The notes under the pieces are model-generated. The model saw nothing but the letters and a program-made list of their open reading frames with translations, was not told where the DNA came from and searched no databases. Of a stretch of DNA of 64,000 nt, positions 38,001 to 47,874 are shown piece by piece. The position numbers were made by a program, and so were the translations under genes. The stretch spans positions 15,529,373 through 15,593,372 of the forward strand of contig CM043792.1 in NCBI GenBank assembly GCA_023974075.1. Reading direction: 5' to 3'. The DNA is from Chaenocephalus aceratus. Its lineage: Eukaryota > Chordata > Actinopteri > Perciformes > Channichthyidae. Numbering within the stretch: position 1 is the first letter of the stretch; every line of letters starts with the position of its first letter.

Positions 38001-40987
38001 TGCAGCCATTGAGTACATTCAAGCAGCAGCCATTTTTCCACATTAGACCGATAACATCTGATGCCATGACTAACTGCAAAGCTCTTCAGTGAGCAGGCAT
38101 TTATTTCACACTCATTATTGCAAGCTACTAATTTCTCCTGTATTAAATGTTCTGATTATGTTGGCATCGAACCAAGTTGGCGAGGTCATTTCTCCTCCTT
38201 TGATGTTCATTAAATACTACATCACATTTTCTTGGAAACTTTGCATAAGCTAGAGTGTGGAAAAGATGCAGGATATGCTGGCGTGTTTGAACAACCGGCC
38301 GTGAATGCATTCCACCAGTCTTATATAAACAACCTCTATCCCAGGAGAGCATAAGCCTGCCGGTACCGCAGCCAGAGGGAGATAGGGTGGCAGCCGTAGA
38401 AAGTAATGTGATGTAATATATCTGCTCTTCAGTCATACTCAATGTGTATCCATTATTAATCAGCAGATAGCATTTGAAGTTGTTCCACTGTGGTACAACA
38501 GATGCTTGTTAGCTCACTGACTGTGTTTTCTTCTGGTCTCGGCAGCACATGAATAGCAGAAGGCACAAGGATAGGCTGGCCGGAAAACCACCCAAACCCA
38601 AATTTACCCCCCACAGCAAGATCCAGCCAAGCACCAGCTTAGCGGTAAGTCTCAGCATAAAGACACAGACAAACAGAACACAGTCCCCCAAATATGCGCG
38701 CATGCACACACGCTTAGGGAAGACAAACAACTCGTAATTGCCTTTCTCTTGCAGCAGATATGCTTGAACAGGCTGTGCACGTTGGCATAAATGAAGTCTA
38801 GCTTGTAAACTAATGCATTTTTAAACACCAATTCATCTCCAGCTACATTAAACTGATATGAACCTGACTCCGACAGGCATTCCGTTAAGAAACACACACA
38901 TGGATCTCATTACTTTGGGCTCAGGGGCTTCTACAGTTTGTCTCAGGGAGGCAGCATGCTTGTGTCATCGAGGTTAAGCACACTGTTGTTCTCTGTGAGT
39001 CCTCTCCCCCTGAGACAGCTCTAAAATTGTTTGACCATCTCTGACAACAGCAGCCTGAATCAGCACTCCAGATTAATCAATTCTTTGCTCCTGTCATGAA
39101 CACACCTCTCTTTCTCCCCTGACTACTCCTCCTCCTCTTCTATCGTCCTCCAGAACGTGAGATGGAGTGGCTATGCGGGCCTGGCTGTGTCTGCCATGAA
39201 GAAAGCGTTCAGCCAGTACAATCTCACCTCCCTCTCCGTGCAGGTCAGTGACAGGAGAGTCTGGGGTGTGATTTATAATAAAACACCTTATTTATATAGC
39301 ACCTTTCAAACAGAGTGCTTTGCATAAAATCAGAACACAGTTAAATACAATGAATGAAACTAACTGAAGAAAGACCTTGTAAAAGTAAGGAAGTAAAACA
39401 AAGTAAGGAAACCATTATAGAACACGGTGAGTATACAAAAGTAATTAAACATAAATAAAAGCCATTCTAAAAAAGTGGATTTTTAGAAGAGCAGATGGAA
39501 CTCAAAGCCTGGCCGTGGGGCAAGGACTGATCATGAAGAAGTCATGTTTATATTGAAGGGATCATTTAGTTTTCTTTTTCCCATGTATTCAATCAATTGA
39601 TCAATCAATAAATAAAAAACTTTGATTGATTGATTATTCACTAATGGTGATCTCAATAGAGTATATCTTTGGAAAGAGTTATTTCTGAGGTGGTATTCAG
39701 GTGCAAACAGGTCATATGAAAATCAGAAGAACGTGTGTGTGTTGGATGTTGCCTGTGTTTTTGAATTGGCATGGCCTATTTGCTCTTGTATACCACCATA
39801 CTGTATGTTTCAAGTGCCCCTGATGTCTTGAAGAAATACATGTTAGTGTAGAAAGTTGCAACGATCCTATTGTTCTTTCAGTAAGCTAAGACTCATCTAA
39901 TTTAAGGTTTTTCCAATTCTGTTATGTGCACCGCTAATTATAGGAGGCAGCTAAAAAATACCCTGATGACGAAACTGATTATACAATCTGCATCTTAAAC
40001 AAATTAACGCCTGGGTTTGTGATCATTTTCTGATTAATTCAGTTACCATAGCATCTTGTTTTATTCAAATACTCAAATTTAAAATGTGTTGCTCTATCTG
40101 TAACAATGGTAACTATAGCTCATTGGTATTATTTTTAATTTATCAAATTGACAGACAAGACTTGACCGCCCAGAACCAAAATTCAAACAATTAAAATAAT
40201 TGTATGATGCTTGAATCTCCACTTAGTTCCTTTTTTAATCATTAAACGATTTTAGTTGCGTGCCAGACAGGTCTGCACGTTATGCATATCAAATACTAAC
40301 TCCTTATAGGCTTGAGAACGTTTATAGTTTGTTCATTCTCAGAGGAAAGCAGCAGTCAGTTTGGCTTTACACTTGGATTAAAATGACAGCCCCGGGACAC
40401 AGCTTCAAGAACTTATTAAAACATTCATAATGACTTTTGCACTAAAGCCTGTTTTCATCTGTGTGTTCCAAACAAGTTGTGCTCTGCAAATAAATTGCTA
40501 AATATGCTACAAGGAAAAGGTGTATGTGATAAGTGCTGTATTCAGCAATTCTGTTGAAAAACGATTTCCATCAATCTTATAACTGCTGCTACTGCGCTGT
40601 GTGAAAGAGCCAACTACAAATGATTTTAATGAAAAAATGTCACTTTATGTCAAAAAGAATCTGAATCATCTTTTAACATCCAACAGTTTAAAAGTTAAGT
40701 GTTGCCATTGTACCGTGAAAATATGCTAACGTGTGCCCCCCCCCCCCCCCCCCCTTCTCCAGACCAAACTGGCCTTGCAGAAGCAGCTGACCAAGAGCTT
40801 GACGACTGGCTTCCTGCCCAGCCCCCTCACCCAGCCCACCCTGTGCACAATGGCTAACCCACTGGCTCTGCGCCACCCAGTGGGCACCACCTTCATCCAG
40901 AACCCCTTCCTGGGCCCTGCACTGTTTCGGCCTGCCCCGGGGCCGCTGAGGGCCACACACACACCCTTCATCTTCTCCCCCTACTAA
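2442..40987 (+). CDS. znf385c: Zinc finger protein 385C, 5' incomplete
   Basis: Nuclear zinc-finger protein of the ZNF385 family; ZNF385C itself is little studied. Related members bind structured RNA or DNA. Coding exons: 2442-2584, 7716-7826, 11308-11506, 36671-37039, 37134-37321, 38546-38644, 39154-39243, 40763-40987 (stop TAA), about 474 codons. The first exon carries the Leu/Pro-rich segment before the conserved MDPVQKAV start of the finger region. There are three U1/matrin-type fingers, each C-x2-C-x12-H-x5-H: finger 1 at 7794-11343, finger 2 from 36982 into 37134, finger 3 from about 37270 into 38546. A Ser/Pro/Glu-rich linker (36671-36960) separates fingers 1 and 2. The protein ends in the family's FSPY. 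All three fingers are split by introns. Paralogue choice (C rather than A, B or D) rests on synteny with nkiras2, dnajc7 and odad4. The first exon enters with phase 1, so N-terminal exon(s) are missing. Intron 3 is 25 kb and full of transposons. Confidence 0.9.
2585..7715 (+). other. znf385c intron 1 of the visible gene
   Basis: A 5.1-kb intron with donor GTAAGT at 2585 and a CTCTCAG acceptor. It contains a G-run near 3629-3639 and the teleost-wide repeat fragment at 6846-6940. The longest open frame (4067-4588) has no recognisable domain or splice logic. I see no other gene. Confidence 0.75.
6846..6940. repeat. Common teleost interspersed repeat fragment
   Basis: The segment around 6870-6905 (GGGCTGACGCTTTTATCC, then AAAGCGACTTACA) is a module I recognise as widely dispersed in fish genomes. 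Its ends and class are not clear here. Confidence 0.5.
7827..11307 (+). other. znf385c intron 2
   Basis: A 3.5-kb intron with a GTAAGA donor and CCCTGCAG acceptor. It has a short CACCT repeat at 7606-7622 just upstream, CA/TG-rich patches near 8388-8460 and 10940-11000, and no convincing coding or RNA gene. Confidence 0.7.
11556..12087. mobile_element. hAT-type MITE in znf385c intron 3
   Basis: A 532-bp element. The left end CAGGGGTGTCCAAACTTTTT is matched by the inverted right end AGTTTGGGCACCCCTG. The flanks TTTTAGTT (11548-11555) and CTTTAGTT (12088-12095) are an 8-bp target duplication with one mismatch, which is the hAT length. No coding capacity is visible. It is non-autonomous. Confidence 0.85.
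12556..12752 (+). repeat. DIRS left inverted terminal repeat with promoter-like motifs
   Basis: From about 12586 this segment is the reverse complement of 21375-21505, and its inner part matches 20908-20946. It holds CCAAT (12640), inverted ATTGG (12649), the cAMP-response element TGACGTCA (12664-12671) and a TATAAG box (12692-12697). Their order and spacing suit a pol II promoter firing into gag. Confidence 0.85.
13172..14812 (+). pseudogene. DIRS gag-like ORF1, broken
   Basis: I chose the ATG at 13172 because the Cys/His-rich gag block follows it directly (C-x2-C and further cysteines at about 13225-13345). This pattern is typical of fish DIRS ORF1. The frame ends at a stop at 13583. Homology-like reading continues in another frame from 13594 through an acidic run, shifts again near 13670, meets a stop near 13836 and resumes from 13845 to 14618. 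The basic, Gln-rich C-terminus is read in a third frame to about 14800. This is a structural protein gene that has lost function through at least three frame disruptions and one stop. Confidence 0.75.
15081..16107. mobile_element. hAT element with BED-finger remnant, nested in DIRS
   Basis: A 1,027-bp insertion with ends TAGTGCTG and CAGCACTA, flanked by perfect 8-bp duplications CTGTGAAG (15073-15080, 16108-16115). The left subterminal region repeats GTCGACGA-type motifs. It retains only the N-terminus of a ZBED-type transposase, so it is an internal-deletion derivative. Confidence 0.93.
15222..15458 (+). pseudogene. Truncated BED-finger (ZBED-like) transposase N-terminus
   Basis: A 78-codon remnant inside the nested hAT element. 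Residues 28-50 contain the aromatic K-A-W-x-Y-F start of a BED finger, followed by C46-x2-C49 and His at 56 and 65. The DNA-binding finger is recognisable but the catalytic domain is absent. The frame runs out in unrelated sequence. Confidence 0.7.
16116..16341 (+). repeat. Five-copy 45-bp minisatellite in the DIRS coding region
   Basis: Units start at 16116, 16161, 16206, 16251 and 16296, each beginning GCACCACCG. The period of 45 keeps the frame and encodes a 15-residue repeat. Units 1, 2 and 4 each carry the palindrome GCGCATGCGC; units 3 and 5 are mutated. The array lies immediately after the right target duplication of the nested hAT element. Confidence 0.95.
17066..17677. mobile_element. 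612-bp MITE with long hairpin, nested in DIRS RNase H
   Basis: The inverted ends GGAGCGTCCACACTACAGC and (reversed) GGCCCGTCCACACTACAGC agree at 17 of 19 bases. The flanks GTCAC (17061-17065, 17678-17682) form a 5-bp target duplication. Joining the flanks restores the RNase H reading. The superfamily is not assigned. Confidence 0.85.
17505..17555. repeat. Perfect 25-bp palindrome with one-base loop
   Basis: Positions 17505-17529 are the exact reverse complement of 17531-17555, with a single T between. It lies inside the 612-bp MITE. Confidence 0.95.
18550..20055. mobile_element. hAT element (TAGGGTTGGGTA ends), nested in DIRS recombinase
   Basis: A 1,506-bp insertion. The left end TAGGGTTGGGTATC pairs with the right end GGTACCCAACCCTA. 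Perfect 8-bp duplications CTTATGGG lie at 18542-18549 and 20056-20063. It contains no transposase and has itself received a Rex3-like fragment at 18731-18905. Confidence 0.94.
18731..18905 (-). mobile_element. Rex3-like RTE retrotransposon 3' fragment
   Basis: Read on the minus strand, it encodes the last 50 or so residues of the same RT C-terminus found at 20953 and 32888 (R-W-R-D-Y-I-S through L-P-P-R-P-D-H-G) and ends in GATG repeats (plus strand CATC). It is 5'-truncated at a different point from the other two copies. Confidence 0.85.
20790..20886. repeat. DIRS internal complementary region
   Basis: 20792-20829 is the reverse complement of the left end (12556-12596). 20829-20886 is the reverse complement of the right end (21505-21562). 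The join holds GTT in reverse, identical to the triplets at both element borders. Confidence 0.9.
20887..21560 (-). repeat. DIRS right inverted terminal repeat, split by a Rex3-like insertion
   Basis: The reverse complement keeps the CCAAT pair, TGACGTCA and TATAAG motifs of the left repeat. The repeat is interrupted after 20952 by a 422-bp retroposon and resumes at 21375. Confidence 0.88.
20953..21374 (+). mobile_element. Rex3-like RTE 3' fragment, copy 2
   Basis: A 422-bp 5'-truncated retroposon that encodes about 130 residues of RT C-terminus and ends in GATG tandem repeats, the tail reported for fish Rex3. A perfect 12-bp target duplication GCATGCGTTGTG lies at 20941-20952 and 21375-21386. 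It is inserted in the DIRS right terminal repeat. Confidence 0.9.
21564..22608 (+). other. znf385c intron 3 segment between DIRS and L2
   Basis: About 1 kb of intron with a purine-rich patch (22290-22370). I see no gene or recognisable element. Confidence 0.6.
22751..24243 (-). pseudogene. L2 reverse transcriptase domain
   Basis: The N-terminal part (24243-23824) shows the V-L-P-L-L-K-G segment, an H-Q-S-G-F-R motif and A-F-D-T-V-D-H. The C-terminal part (23593-22751) follows the Y-A-D-D active site, which lies just outside its open frame because one T is missing from a T-run near 23620. The thumb region (K-Y-L-G-I-W-L-D-D) is intact. The enzyme would copy LINE RNA at the target site. It is disrupted here. 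Confidence 0.85.
24334..25695 (-). pseudogene. L2 apurinic-like endonuclease domain and linker
   Basis: Pieces 25695-25489, 25477-25181 and 25248-24334 carry consecutive endonuclease blocks: [11 protein letters not shown], the glycine-rich G-G-G-V-A-I-Y, G-D-F-N and S-D-H. The linker to RT contains D-N-P-W-F-S. Frameshifts separate the pieces. The function in the family is target nicking. Confidence 0.85.
25774..26717. mobile_element. Possible piggyBac-like non-autonomous element
   Basis: The right end (26690-26717) reads TTCATGCATGAAAGGGTTAA, resembling fish piggyBac ends that close on TTAA. A TTAA at about 25774 is followed by TGCATAGAGGTCACTACAGTG. AGTGGACA-type motifs recur near both ends (about 25796, 26570). 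The terminal repeats match only loosely, so this call is tentative. Confidence 0.35.
26209..26412. mobile_element. Possible small hAT-like MITE
   Basis: Ends CAGGGCC and GGCCCTG surround about 200 bp of GGGGCCT-rich sequence. The flanks GTTGTTCC and GTTATTCT agree at six of eight positions. It lies inside the tentative piggyBac-like element. Confidence 0.4.
27161..27330. repeat. Diverged direct repeats with a 7-bp tandem
   Basis: Two similar units (about 27161-27220 and 27281-27330) share CAGCCGTA, ACAGGTGGGAG and AGGCCTCCG segments. Between them GATCGCA repeats in tandem at about 27198-27219. Confidence 0.7.
27340..28631 (+). other. znf385c intron 3 segment before the autonomous hAT
   Basis: This holds an (AT)n run at 28156-28179 and a GCTAGCCGCTAGC repeat near 28310-28327. 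The rest looks like old repeat sequence that I could not classify. No gene is seen. Confidence 0.5.
29286..31565 (+). pseudogene. hAT transposase (KIAA1586-like) with a single in-frame stop
   Basis: A cut-and-paste DNA transposase frame of about 760 codons that stays in one frame from ATG 29286 to TAA 31563 except for one TAG at 30516-30518. The N-terminus is Pro/Ala-rich with an Ala-Leu run (residues 50-66). A zinc-finger-like region has C109-x2-C112 and H158-x5-H164. Catalytic-type acidic sites sit in V-D-E-S (D269) and C-D-G-A (D338). The C-terminal hAT dimerisation block is E-C-E-R-A-F-S near 31325-31345, followed by R-L-S-S-L-V-F. Vertebrate KIAA1586-type proteins share this layout. The single stop suggests recent loss, an allele or a sequencing error. 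A functional host gene is less likely because intact transposon ends surround it. Confidence 0.88.
31570..31950 (+). repeat. Internal duplication in the hAT 3' region
   Basis: GTGAAGTATATTGCAAAGCA occurs at about 31571 and again at about 31860. CTGAGTTGGAAAGTTAGATT occurs at about 31799 and again at about 31925. This is a duplicated non-coding segment between the transposase stop and the right terminal repeat. Confidence 0.85.
32888..33309 (+). mobile_element. Rex3-like RTE 3' fragment, copy 3
   Basis: Nearly identical to copy 2 (20953-21374) over about 420 bp; I saw only a few mismatches, for example near 32931. It ends in GATG repeats and has the 8-bp duplication TATTATTT (32880-32887, 33310-33317). 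Its 5' truncation lies within a few bases of copy 2's. Confidence 0.9.
33461..33967. mobile_element. hAT element, apparently composite
   Basis: The outer ends CAGCGGTTCCCAACCT and AGGTTGGGAACCGCTG are exact inverted repeats of 16 bases. The flanks ATCTAGAG and ATCTAGTA agree at six of eight. Inside, a second hAT-like left end (CAGGGGTGGGGAACCTTTTT, about 33586) starts without a visible partner, which suggests a nested and truncated copy. Confidence 0.85.
33976..36670 (+). other. Right part of znf385c intron 3
   Basis: Unique-looking intron sequence up to the CTGCAG acceptor at 36670, with a TA/CA-rich patch at about 36180-36330. No gene or element is recognised. Confidence 0.6.
37322..38545 (+). 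other. znf385c intron inside finger 3
   Basis: A 1.2-kb intron splitting zinc finger 3 between its Cys pair and its His pair. Nothing else is recognised. Confidence 0.7.
39244..40762 (+). other. Last znf385c intron with C19 acceptor tract
   Basis: A 1.5-kb intron. It contains a retroposon-tail-like patch at 39276-39350 (TTATTTATATAGCACCTTTC, then GTGCTTT). Its polypyrimidine tract is a run of 19 C (40736-40754) followed by TTCTCCAG. Confidence 0.75.
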
Positions 40988-43900
40988 AGACTAAACGCCC
41001 TTCCCATCTGAGCTCCACCCTTGTCCCTTTACCAAACCCCAGGCCCTCCTTTAGTGTGTCCCACATGACAAGGCCACACGCAAACTATGCAGCCCGCCTG
41101 ACTTATAATAGAGAGAGAGCACAAGTCTTCATGCTCAGTAGGCACTTATAGGCCTGACAGCTGTTCCTATCATAACGGCCAAGATCCCCCATCATGCCTT
41201 CTTTCTGCTCCTCTTATAATGACCAAAGGAGCAGGACAGGCCTCCAGACAGTGACTGGTGCACAGAGGCCGCTTTTATAGCCATGTCATGGGTCATCATG
41301 ATTTGGATTATGGATATTATTGTGTAATTTATTAGAGAACAAATATAGACAAGTCTAGATGTATGTTTAGTGTGGTTACCACAAAAGAAGGTCCCTTTAC
41401 TTGATGCTCTTTTAAAACGTTTTAACTTATTGGTTTGGGGGTTCAATGAAAGGTTGGAGGATCATAAGTAATTAAAGCAGCTGAACCGAGGCATCGTCCT
41501 GAATGGCTGAACAGGAGGGTGGCATTGATCAGTATTTTCATGTTACAAGCTTAAAGGATCATCATGTCTCTGATATGGTAATTGTCTAAGAGTCCACACT
41601 GTGGGGGGTATGTGATGCTATATCTGTATGTTCATATATTTAAAACCCCACCACCATTTTGCACCTGCAGCTGTTTTCTCAAGCCCTTCACTTTTCTTTC
41701 TGAGTCACAGACACAGTCATAGCCTCCAGACTTTTTCTTCTCTTTCTGTATCCTCAGGAGTAAGCTCTCATTAAGATCAAGAAAAGGTCAGCTTGTCAAC
41801 TTGACTTTGTTTCAATTTGCAAATCTGTCTTTGGAATTATTTTGTTCTGTGTGTCTTTTATGTATGTCTCGTCAAACTAGCGGTACGAAAACATGTGTGC
41901 AGCTGTGGATGTCTTACATTGAAAAACGCCATTATTTCTTCCTCCTTGTGGCTGCTCATTTCCTTTCTCCTTCGCCCCACTCTCACCTCGTCGTTGCCCT
42001 TGATTTTTCTGTGGCGTGATCTCAGCATGAGATGATGATAAAGAACATTGAAAGCCTCTCGCACGACACGAATGCGCAAAATCACACATGATAAAACACA
42101 ATGGATCATTTAAAGACTTGCTTTCAGAGCTCCGCGGACATTTTGGATGACAATGGTGGGGGGGGGGGGCTGCTCAGCAAGTATTTGATTGACAGCCTGT
42201 CCCAGTGTCAGCGCACAGCGTGGGAGGGAACAAAGCACAGTGCCATGGCAACCACATTAAGAGCACCTTAAAACTAATTTACTTACAAAAGCAATGAAAA
42301 TGGTGTTGATATTTGCCTTTGTGTTGCCCTAGGACTAGGTGTATGTTTTTACAATCCCATGTTAGTTTGAAAGGAAAAAAAACAATCAGGTGAGAATTTA
42401 CACGTTATGGTGCATTCATAACTAAGACAAGTCTCTCACATTTAAAGCAATACATTCTGTGAGTTTATGTTTATGATGTGTTTTTAGTCTGTCAATAGCT
42501 TTATCTATTCTATACTGTACACACATGTATGAAGTACTCCAACACAGCCAAGGGTTCACTCTGAATTGAGGGGTGGTCCTGCCGGTGCTGGCCTTGATGC
42601 TCACGGTCCGCCTCCACGACTCTGGACCGAGCTGTTCCGTTTAAAGCCGCTCTGAGAGGCGGCTTCAGCGCCATATGATGTTCCTGTTTCCCTTTTTAGT
42701 GCAGGAGAACTTTTGTATGACTTCCACTGAGCAAAACAACGTTACGTCAGAGACAAGTGTTATGGGATATGTGTCACAAGCGCATCATCAACTGTCATAT
42801 TGCTGTTCACGCGCGTGGGCCGCCCCACCCCTCCCTCATTAGCCAGGACATCTACTGACACTCAAACCCTCCCTCTGCCAGAATGGACTGTTGGCACGAT
42901 AGGAGCGTACATGTGACCCTTCCTTCAACAATCATACACAATCATGTATTCTTAAATTACAGTAATGGAGCAGATCCTATGCATTTCTCATTGTGCAATA
43001 TGTATCGTTGTGTGTGATGCAACAGTGCCATCTGTCGTGAAAACCCTGTAATGCCATCCAGTACTAGTGCTTCTGAAAACCTTTGCTCTGTGTACCTTTC
43101 TGTTTAAGAACCCCCATGTCCTTCTGGGTAAGCGAGGCCATACTGATGTGATTCTCCCAAGTCGCACTACTCCAGCCAGCCTTTAATCTTCATTGTGTGT
43201 TTGTTTCTATCGCTCAGTGGGAACTCTGACCTAAAGAACTGAAACCTTCTTAACATAAACAATCTAGAGATGGAAATTATATGTAGAAATCATAGAGTAA
43301 CTATAGAGATTTTATCAGAGTTGCTATTGTTATCTGTATCATAATGAACTGCTATCATAGAAGAGAGTAGATTATGTTATTGTAGGCTCTGTGCGGCATA
43401 CAGGGAAAGGAAAAATCCTTTGCTTTCTTTTGTTCTTTGTTTGTTTCTTTACATGTTTTTTTTTTAAGTACAACAAAACTTATTTAAAACAAAAGTTTAA
43501 TGAGTGAGTTTTTCTTTCCTTGATGACAGTGACGGAATTAATATTGTAATTCAAGGCCTTTTTACACAATATCCTAAAGTCACATTAGCCAGGCCTTCTC
43601 AGGGGTGACAGGTTGAGCAAACGTTAACATGACCATCCATTCAGGGTATCCCTCAATAGCTCTAGGGAGCAGGAAACACTGTACGCATGGATGGATTGAA
43701 AAGAAAAAACCAACCTTACAGTGCTGTACCATAGAGAGGACAAGGGATGGATTTTGGACAATAAAGCTTTTAGAACTTGTACAAAAAAAATGGTTTGAAT
43801 GATTATCTGAATGTGTGTGTGTCCCTGCATCATGGGTAAACATGAACAACAGCATCCCACAAGGCTGTACTTCGACTCTTTGATATTTGAGCGGTTACAA

Positions 43901-46900
43901 CATGTGTGTGGGTGTGTGAAGAAAAAAACCAAGAGGAGACACAGGCGGAGTATTGATAATGAATCAACATGAATGCTCAGATTTGCAAAGATGCTGAAAA
44001 AAATGACTGTTTCAAAATATTAACCAGAAATTTAAAACTGAGTATATACAGCTCTCAGGAAATAAATCCTGAATTTGTGCTGGCTTCTACGGAAGTGTGC
44101 AACACCCTCACAAAATCTGTTCAGCCCACAGTTACTCCTTTTCCAGTCGTTTCATAGAGGCAACTTGTGACAGCAGGGCTGGTGTTTGGCCAAGATACGA
44201 TGGTGAATGCAATTGGAAACAAGTGTCTGAGCTCTCATGCATCTGTAGGACACAGAGGAGTGACACAATGATATACCTGAGTGGCTGATGTGCTTTAGAG
44301 CCTGGCTAATCTCCTACAGATGATTCTCCACAGATGGCCATCGCAGAGTGAATTGTATTCTGGGATGGCTTTAGCGACTGCAGGAAGATCTGGTACTTAA
44401 CGATGAATCCACCTGCATTTTTCAACCGCAGCTGTTCGCTTGCCAACATGATACAGTGTTGCCCATCTCTGCTCAACCCTAAGGCCAACTGTACGCAGTG
44501 AAACAGTTTAACTGAGCAGAGAGACATCTAAATATCTAATCACGTACTTAGCTCTGTGTCAATTTTACAGTGTTGCTTGTTTATTTAAAGGAGAGCCCTT
44601 GCCCTCTATACGTTCTTTGTGGAAGCACATCGTCCAGGTCTGGTGCCAATCAAAGGAATCCACTAAAGTGAAATGGAAGAAGGACATGATGACCTTGTTG
44701 AACTGTGGCACTGGTGTGTATCCGCTGTATTGATCCATTATCTTATCTTACTTCTCTCCATGGAGAGAGTGACACCCTTATCTCCTGTTGTGTGTCTTCC
44801 CTCAGCTCTAGAGTCAACCCTTGTAAAAATAAATCAAAAAGACAAAGCCAGTCCTCGTGGTGCCACACTCAGCTTGATAATTACTGTATGGGAATTATCA
44901 TGACAAATAATTTAACATTATTTCTAGTGAACATTTTTATATTTTACAACAGTAGCAGTTTATCTGCTGCTGGTTTTAGTTTCATTTCTCAGGTTTGCTT
45001 TACATATTGGACACTTGGTAATATGTATTGCTGACATTACAGAATATTATTGACGTTGTTTATTTCGGTAATATAGTACAATTATGTCTTAGATTCAATT
45101 ATCAAATCTAAAACATTACTAGTCATGATAGGTCAATTCCTTTTTAGGGGTTATTATTTTATTGCAACTATTATATGGAGTGTTATTCAAATAAAGCAGG
45201 ATATTTTAAATTCAAACTCATTTTAAATCCTCCTAGCTCACGGACATAGAAGTTATTAGGCAAGGCAAGGCAAGTTTATTTATATAGCACCTTTCAGCAC
45301 CAGGCAATTCAAGGTGCTTTACAAAAATGAAAGACATTCAGACAAAGGCATTTAAAAACATTCAAAGATAATAAAAGAAACATTAAAAGAAAAATGAAAA
45401 ATGAAAGACATTAAGAAAATGGCATTTAAAATCAGTCATTAAAAAGAAAAGCTAATAAAATAAACATTAAAAGATAAAAGTCACAGTGCAGTCTAAAATA
45501 TGAATAGTTCAATTCTTTCGGTTCTTGATTTTTCATTTATTCACAGAACCTCCCTTTGGAAATCCGAACATTTCCGTCCCTATTGTTAATTTAGACTGAT
45601 TGTTTTCACCATGTTATGCTCGCATGACATCCACAATCGGACCCTCAGGAGGGTGTACTAGCCCCCTACTCTGCTATTACATCATTTTAGTGTTGAAGCA
45701 TTTGACAAAAAAGGCGTCAATATGTGTACGTCAGGGACAAGGAGACAGATGATTGGAATGAATCCATTTGTTTTTCAGATCCCACATTGCCTTTATTTAT
45801 TCCTTTATTGAGCTTAAGTTGTCTTTTTATTGACTGGTGAGAGAAATGGTGTCAACATGTCCCCATGGATAATGTCAGAGGTGTCAAACTCTTTCATCAT
45901 ATCACAGCACAAACTATGAGCAATAACTAAGATCCAATTATTGCACATTCTGACTTATCCCCCTGTGATCCTAGGACAAATGACCTGTCTCAGAGGCTCG
46001 TGGGCAGCCAGCATGACGACTAACATTTGACATAACTAATGGCTCCAGAGCTGCTGGTATTTCCAGCCCACAGAATAAAAAGCTGGATAGCACAGAGAAT
46101 AATGGTGGCACTGCCATTTGGACCGTATGTGTTCACTCCTGTGTGGAATTGTTTTGTTAATCTGGTGCCTCGTCGTGATGGGGATAGTGAAACAAGGGTC
46201 AATGCAACATCTTCCAGGAAGATTAAGTCTAGTTTATCTTCTAAAAAAGAAACTGAAACAAGTGAGGGATAACATGTTATCTATTTCCCCTGGGGGAGCA
46301 GGATACTCAGCTGTCATAAGACACACAGTCATGCAACAGTAAAAGGGTATTACTGGTAAGGGCATCGCCTTGTTGCGTTGCTGAGACTGAGGCAAGCAAG
46401 TGTGCATTTCTCTTGTGTGGTTAGTGTAGTCTGAAGGAAGAAGAAGGTTCATAAATCACACAGGCATGTGACAAATCGATTCCCGCTCTGGCACACTCGC
46501 AGGGTTCCATGTTTTGTGTTGTGGATCTTTTTCTCTTTATGTGGGTCAGTACATATGTTAAGTCCTTATACAGAAAGGCTTTGAAACGTATTGACAACTT
46601 CTCTTCCTTGCTGTTAGAACTTGGGGACATAAAATGAACACAAGTGTGTACTGACATAGTCCAAATGTGTGGTACAATAACTAAAGCCTGTTGAGTGAAG
46701 TAACTGCTGCGCACTGGCTCTCGTCTAGTCATTAAAAAGAACATGATTGAAATGAGATGGTAAATGATAACACCCTCGGGGGAAACTCAGGTGAGTGTAC
46801 CATCATTTCATAAATGTTCCACTTGAGGTTTTCTCATTATCTTGCATTAACCTATCCAGTCGATATGCCCGTGTGGAACTCGAAGAGCATTTCCTTTGCC

Positions 46901-47874
46901 TGAAAATCGTTGACATCGTCTGACCTTCAGGCATAAATTAAAGATTGGTGTAACTGCAGATTAAATACAGTGTAATGCAGAGATCCTACAATGAATCCAT
47001 TGTATACACATGGATATTTATTACCTTTAAAAGATCATTAATAAGCCCTTCTGAGTAGATATAAATTGTTTTACTGGAAGATCAGAGACATCTACTGGCT
47101 ATGAAAAATACTACAACATAAATTAAAGCTGCAAGCACCGATGAATGGGACAGATTTTAGATCTGGTACAAAATGTGATATATAAATCACATTTTTTACC
47201 AGATCTAAGATCTATAAATGTTAAGGCCTTCAAAATAGCAATTTACTTTTAGGAAAAATAATAAGAAATACCTGATGGATAGGCCCTCCCCTCTGACTGT
47301 TGTTGTTCGGGCCCTAATTAACTATACTAAAAGTCATTGACTGGGATTGGGTTTGTTTGTGGACATGAGTTTTACTCTCGCTTAACTTGAGACGGTAAGT
47401 CGTTTCTGCGGAACATAAAAAAGAAAAATACTACTAATAACCACATTTTAATGTCACAACTCTGACGAAAGGGCTTTTGTAATAAAACAGTCGTGCTGTG
47501 TCTAAATACAACCACAGATTCTGGTTCAGCACAGAAAAAAATATGTATATTGTTTACAAAAGCATGCAAACAAATATCAAGTGAACACACACAAAAGCTT
47601 GAATAACAAAAAAAGTTGCAAGTTTGATACATAGTGTTAATGACCTGAGGCACACACACATGAAACAAATACTACGTTAACACATTTCCTCTTTTTAGTC
47701 ATACAAACAATAAAAGCCGCTCATTCTTTGACTCATGTTGCACCCGAACTAACAGTTCTATGGTCTACTAATGAATCGGAGTTGTATTCTACACCTTAGA
47801 TAAACATATACTAGCAGTAACTGACGGATTATATGATGAGTCATGTTATTTATGCTAGGACGTTTTACTATATA
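40988..47874 (+). other. znf385c 3' UTR and intergenic region toward nkiras2
   Basis: The 3' UTR starts after TAA 40987. One candidate polyadenylation signal is AATAAA at 43760-43765, but the true end cannot be fixed. A G-run (about 42157-42169) and a retroposon tail (45258-45500) are present. The convergent nkiras2 gene begins beyond. I find no gene in the interval. Confidence 0.5.
45258..45500 (-). repeat. SINE/LINE 3' tail repeat, minus orientation
   Basis: AGGCAAGGCAAGTTTATTTA followed by TATAGCACCTTTCA and AAGGTGCTTTAC. The same repeat appears in plus orientation at 59278-59382. It is followed by AAAGACATT-type internal repeats. Confidence 0.75.
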
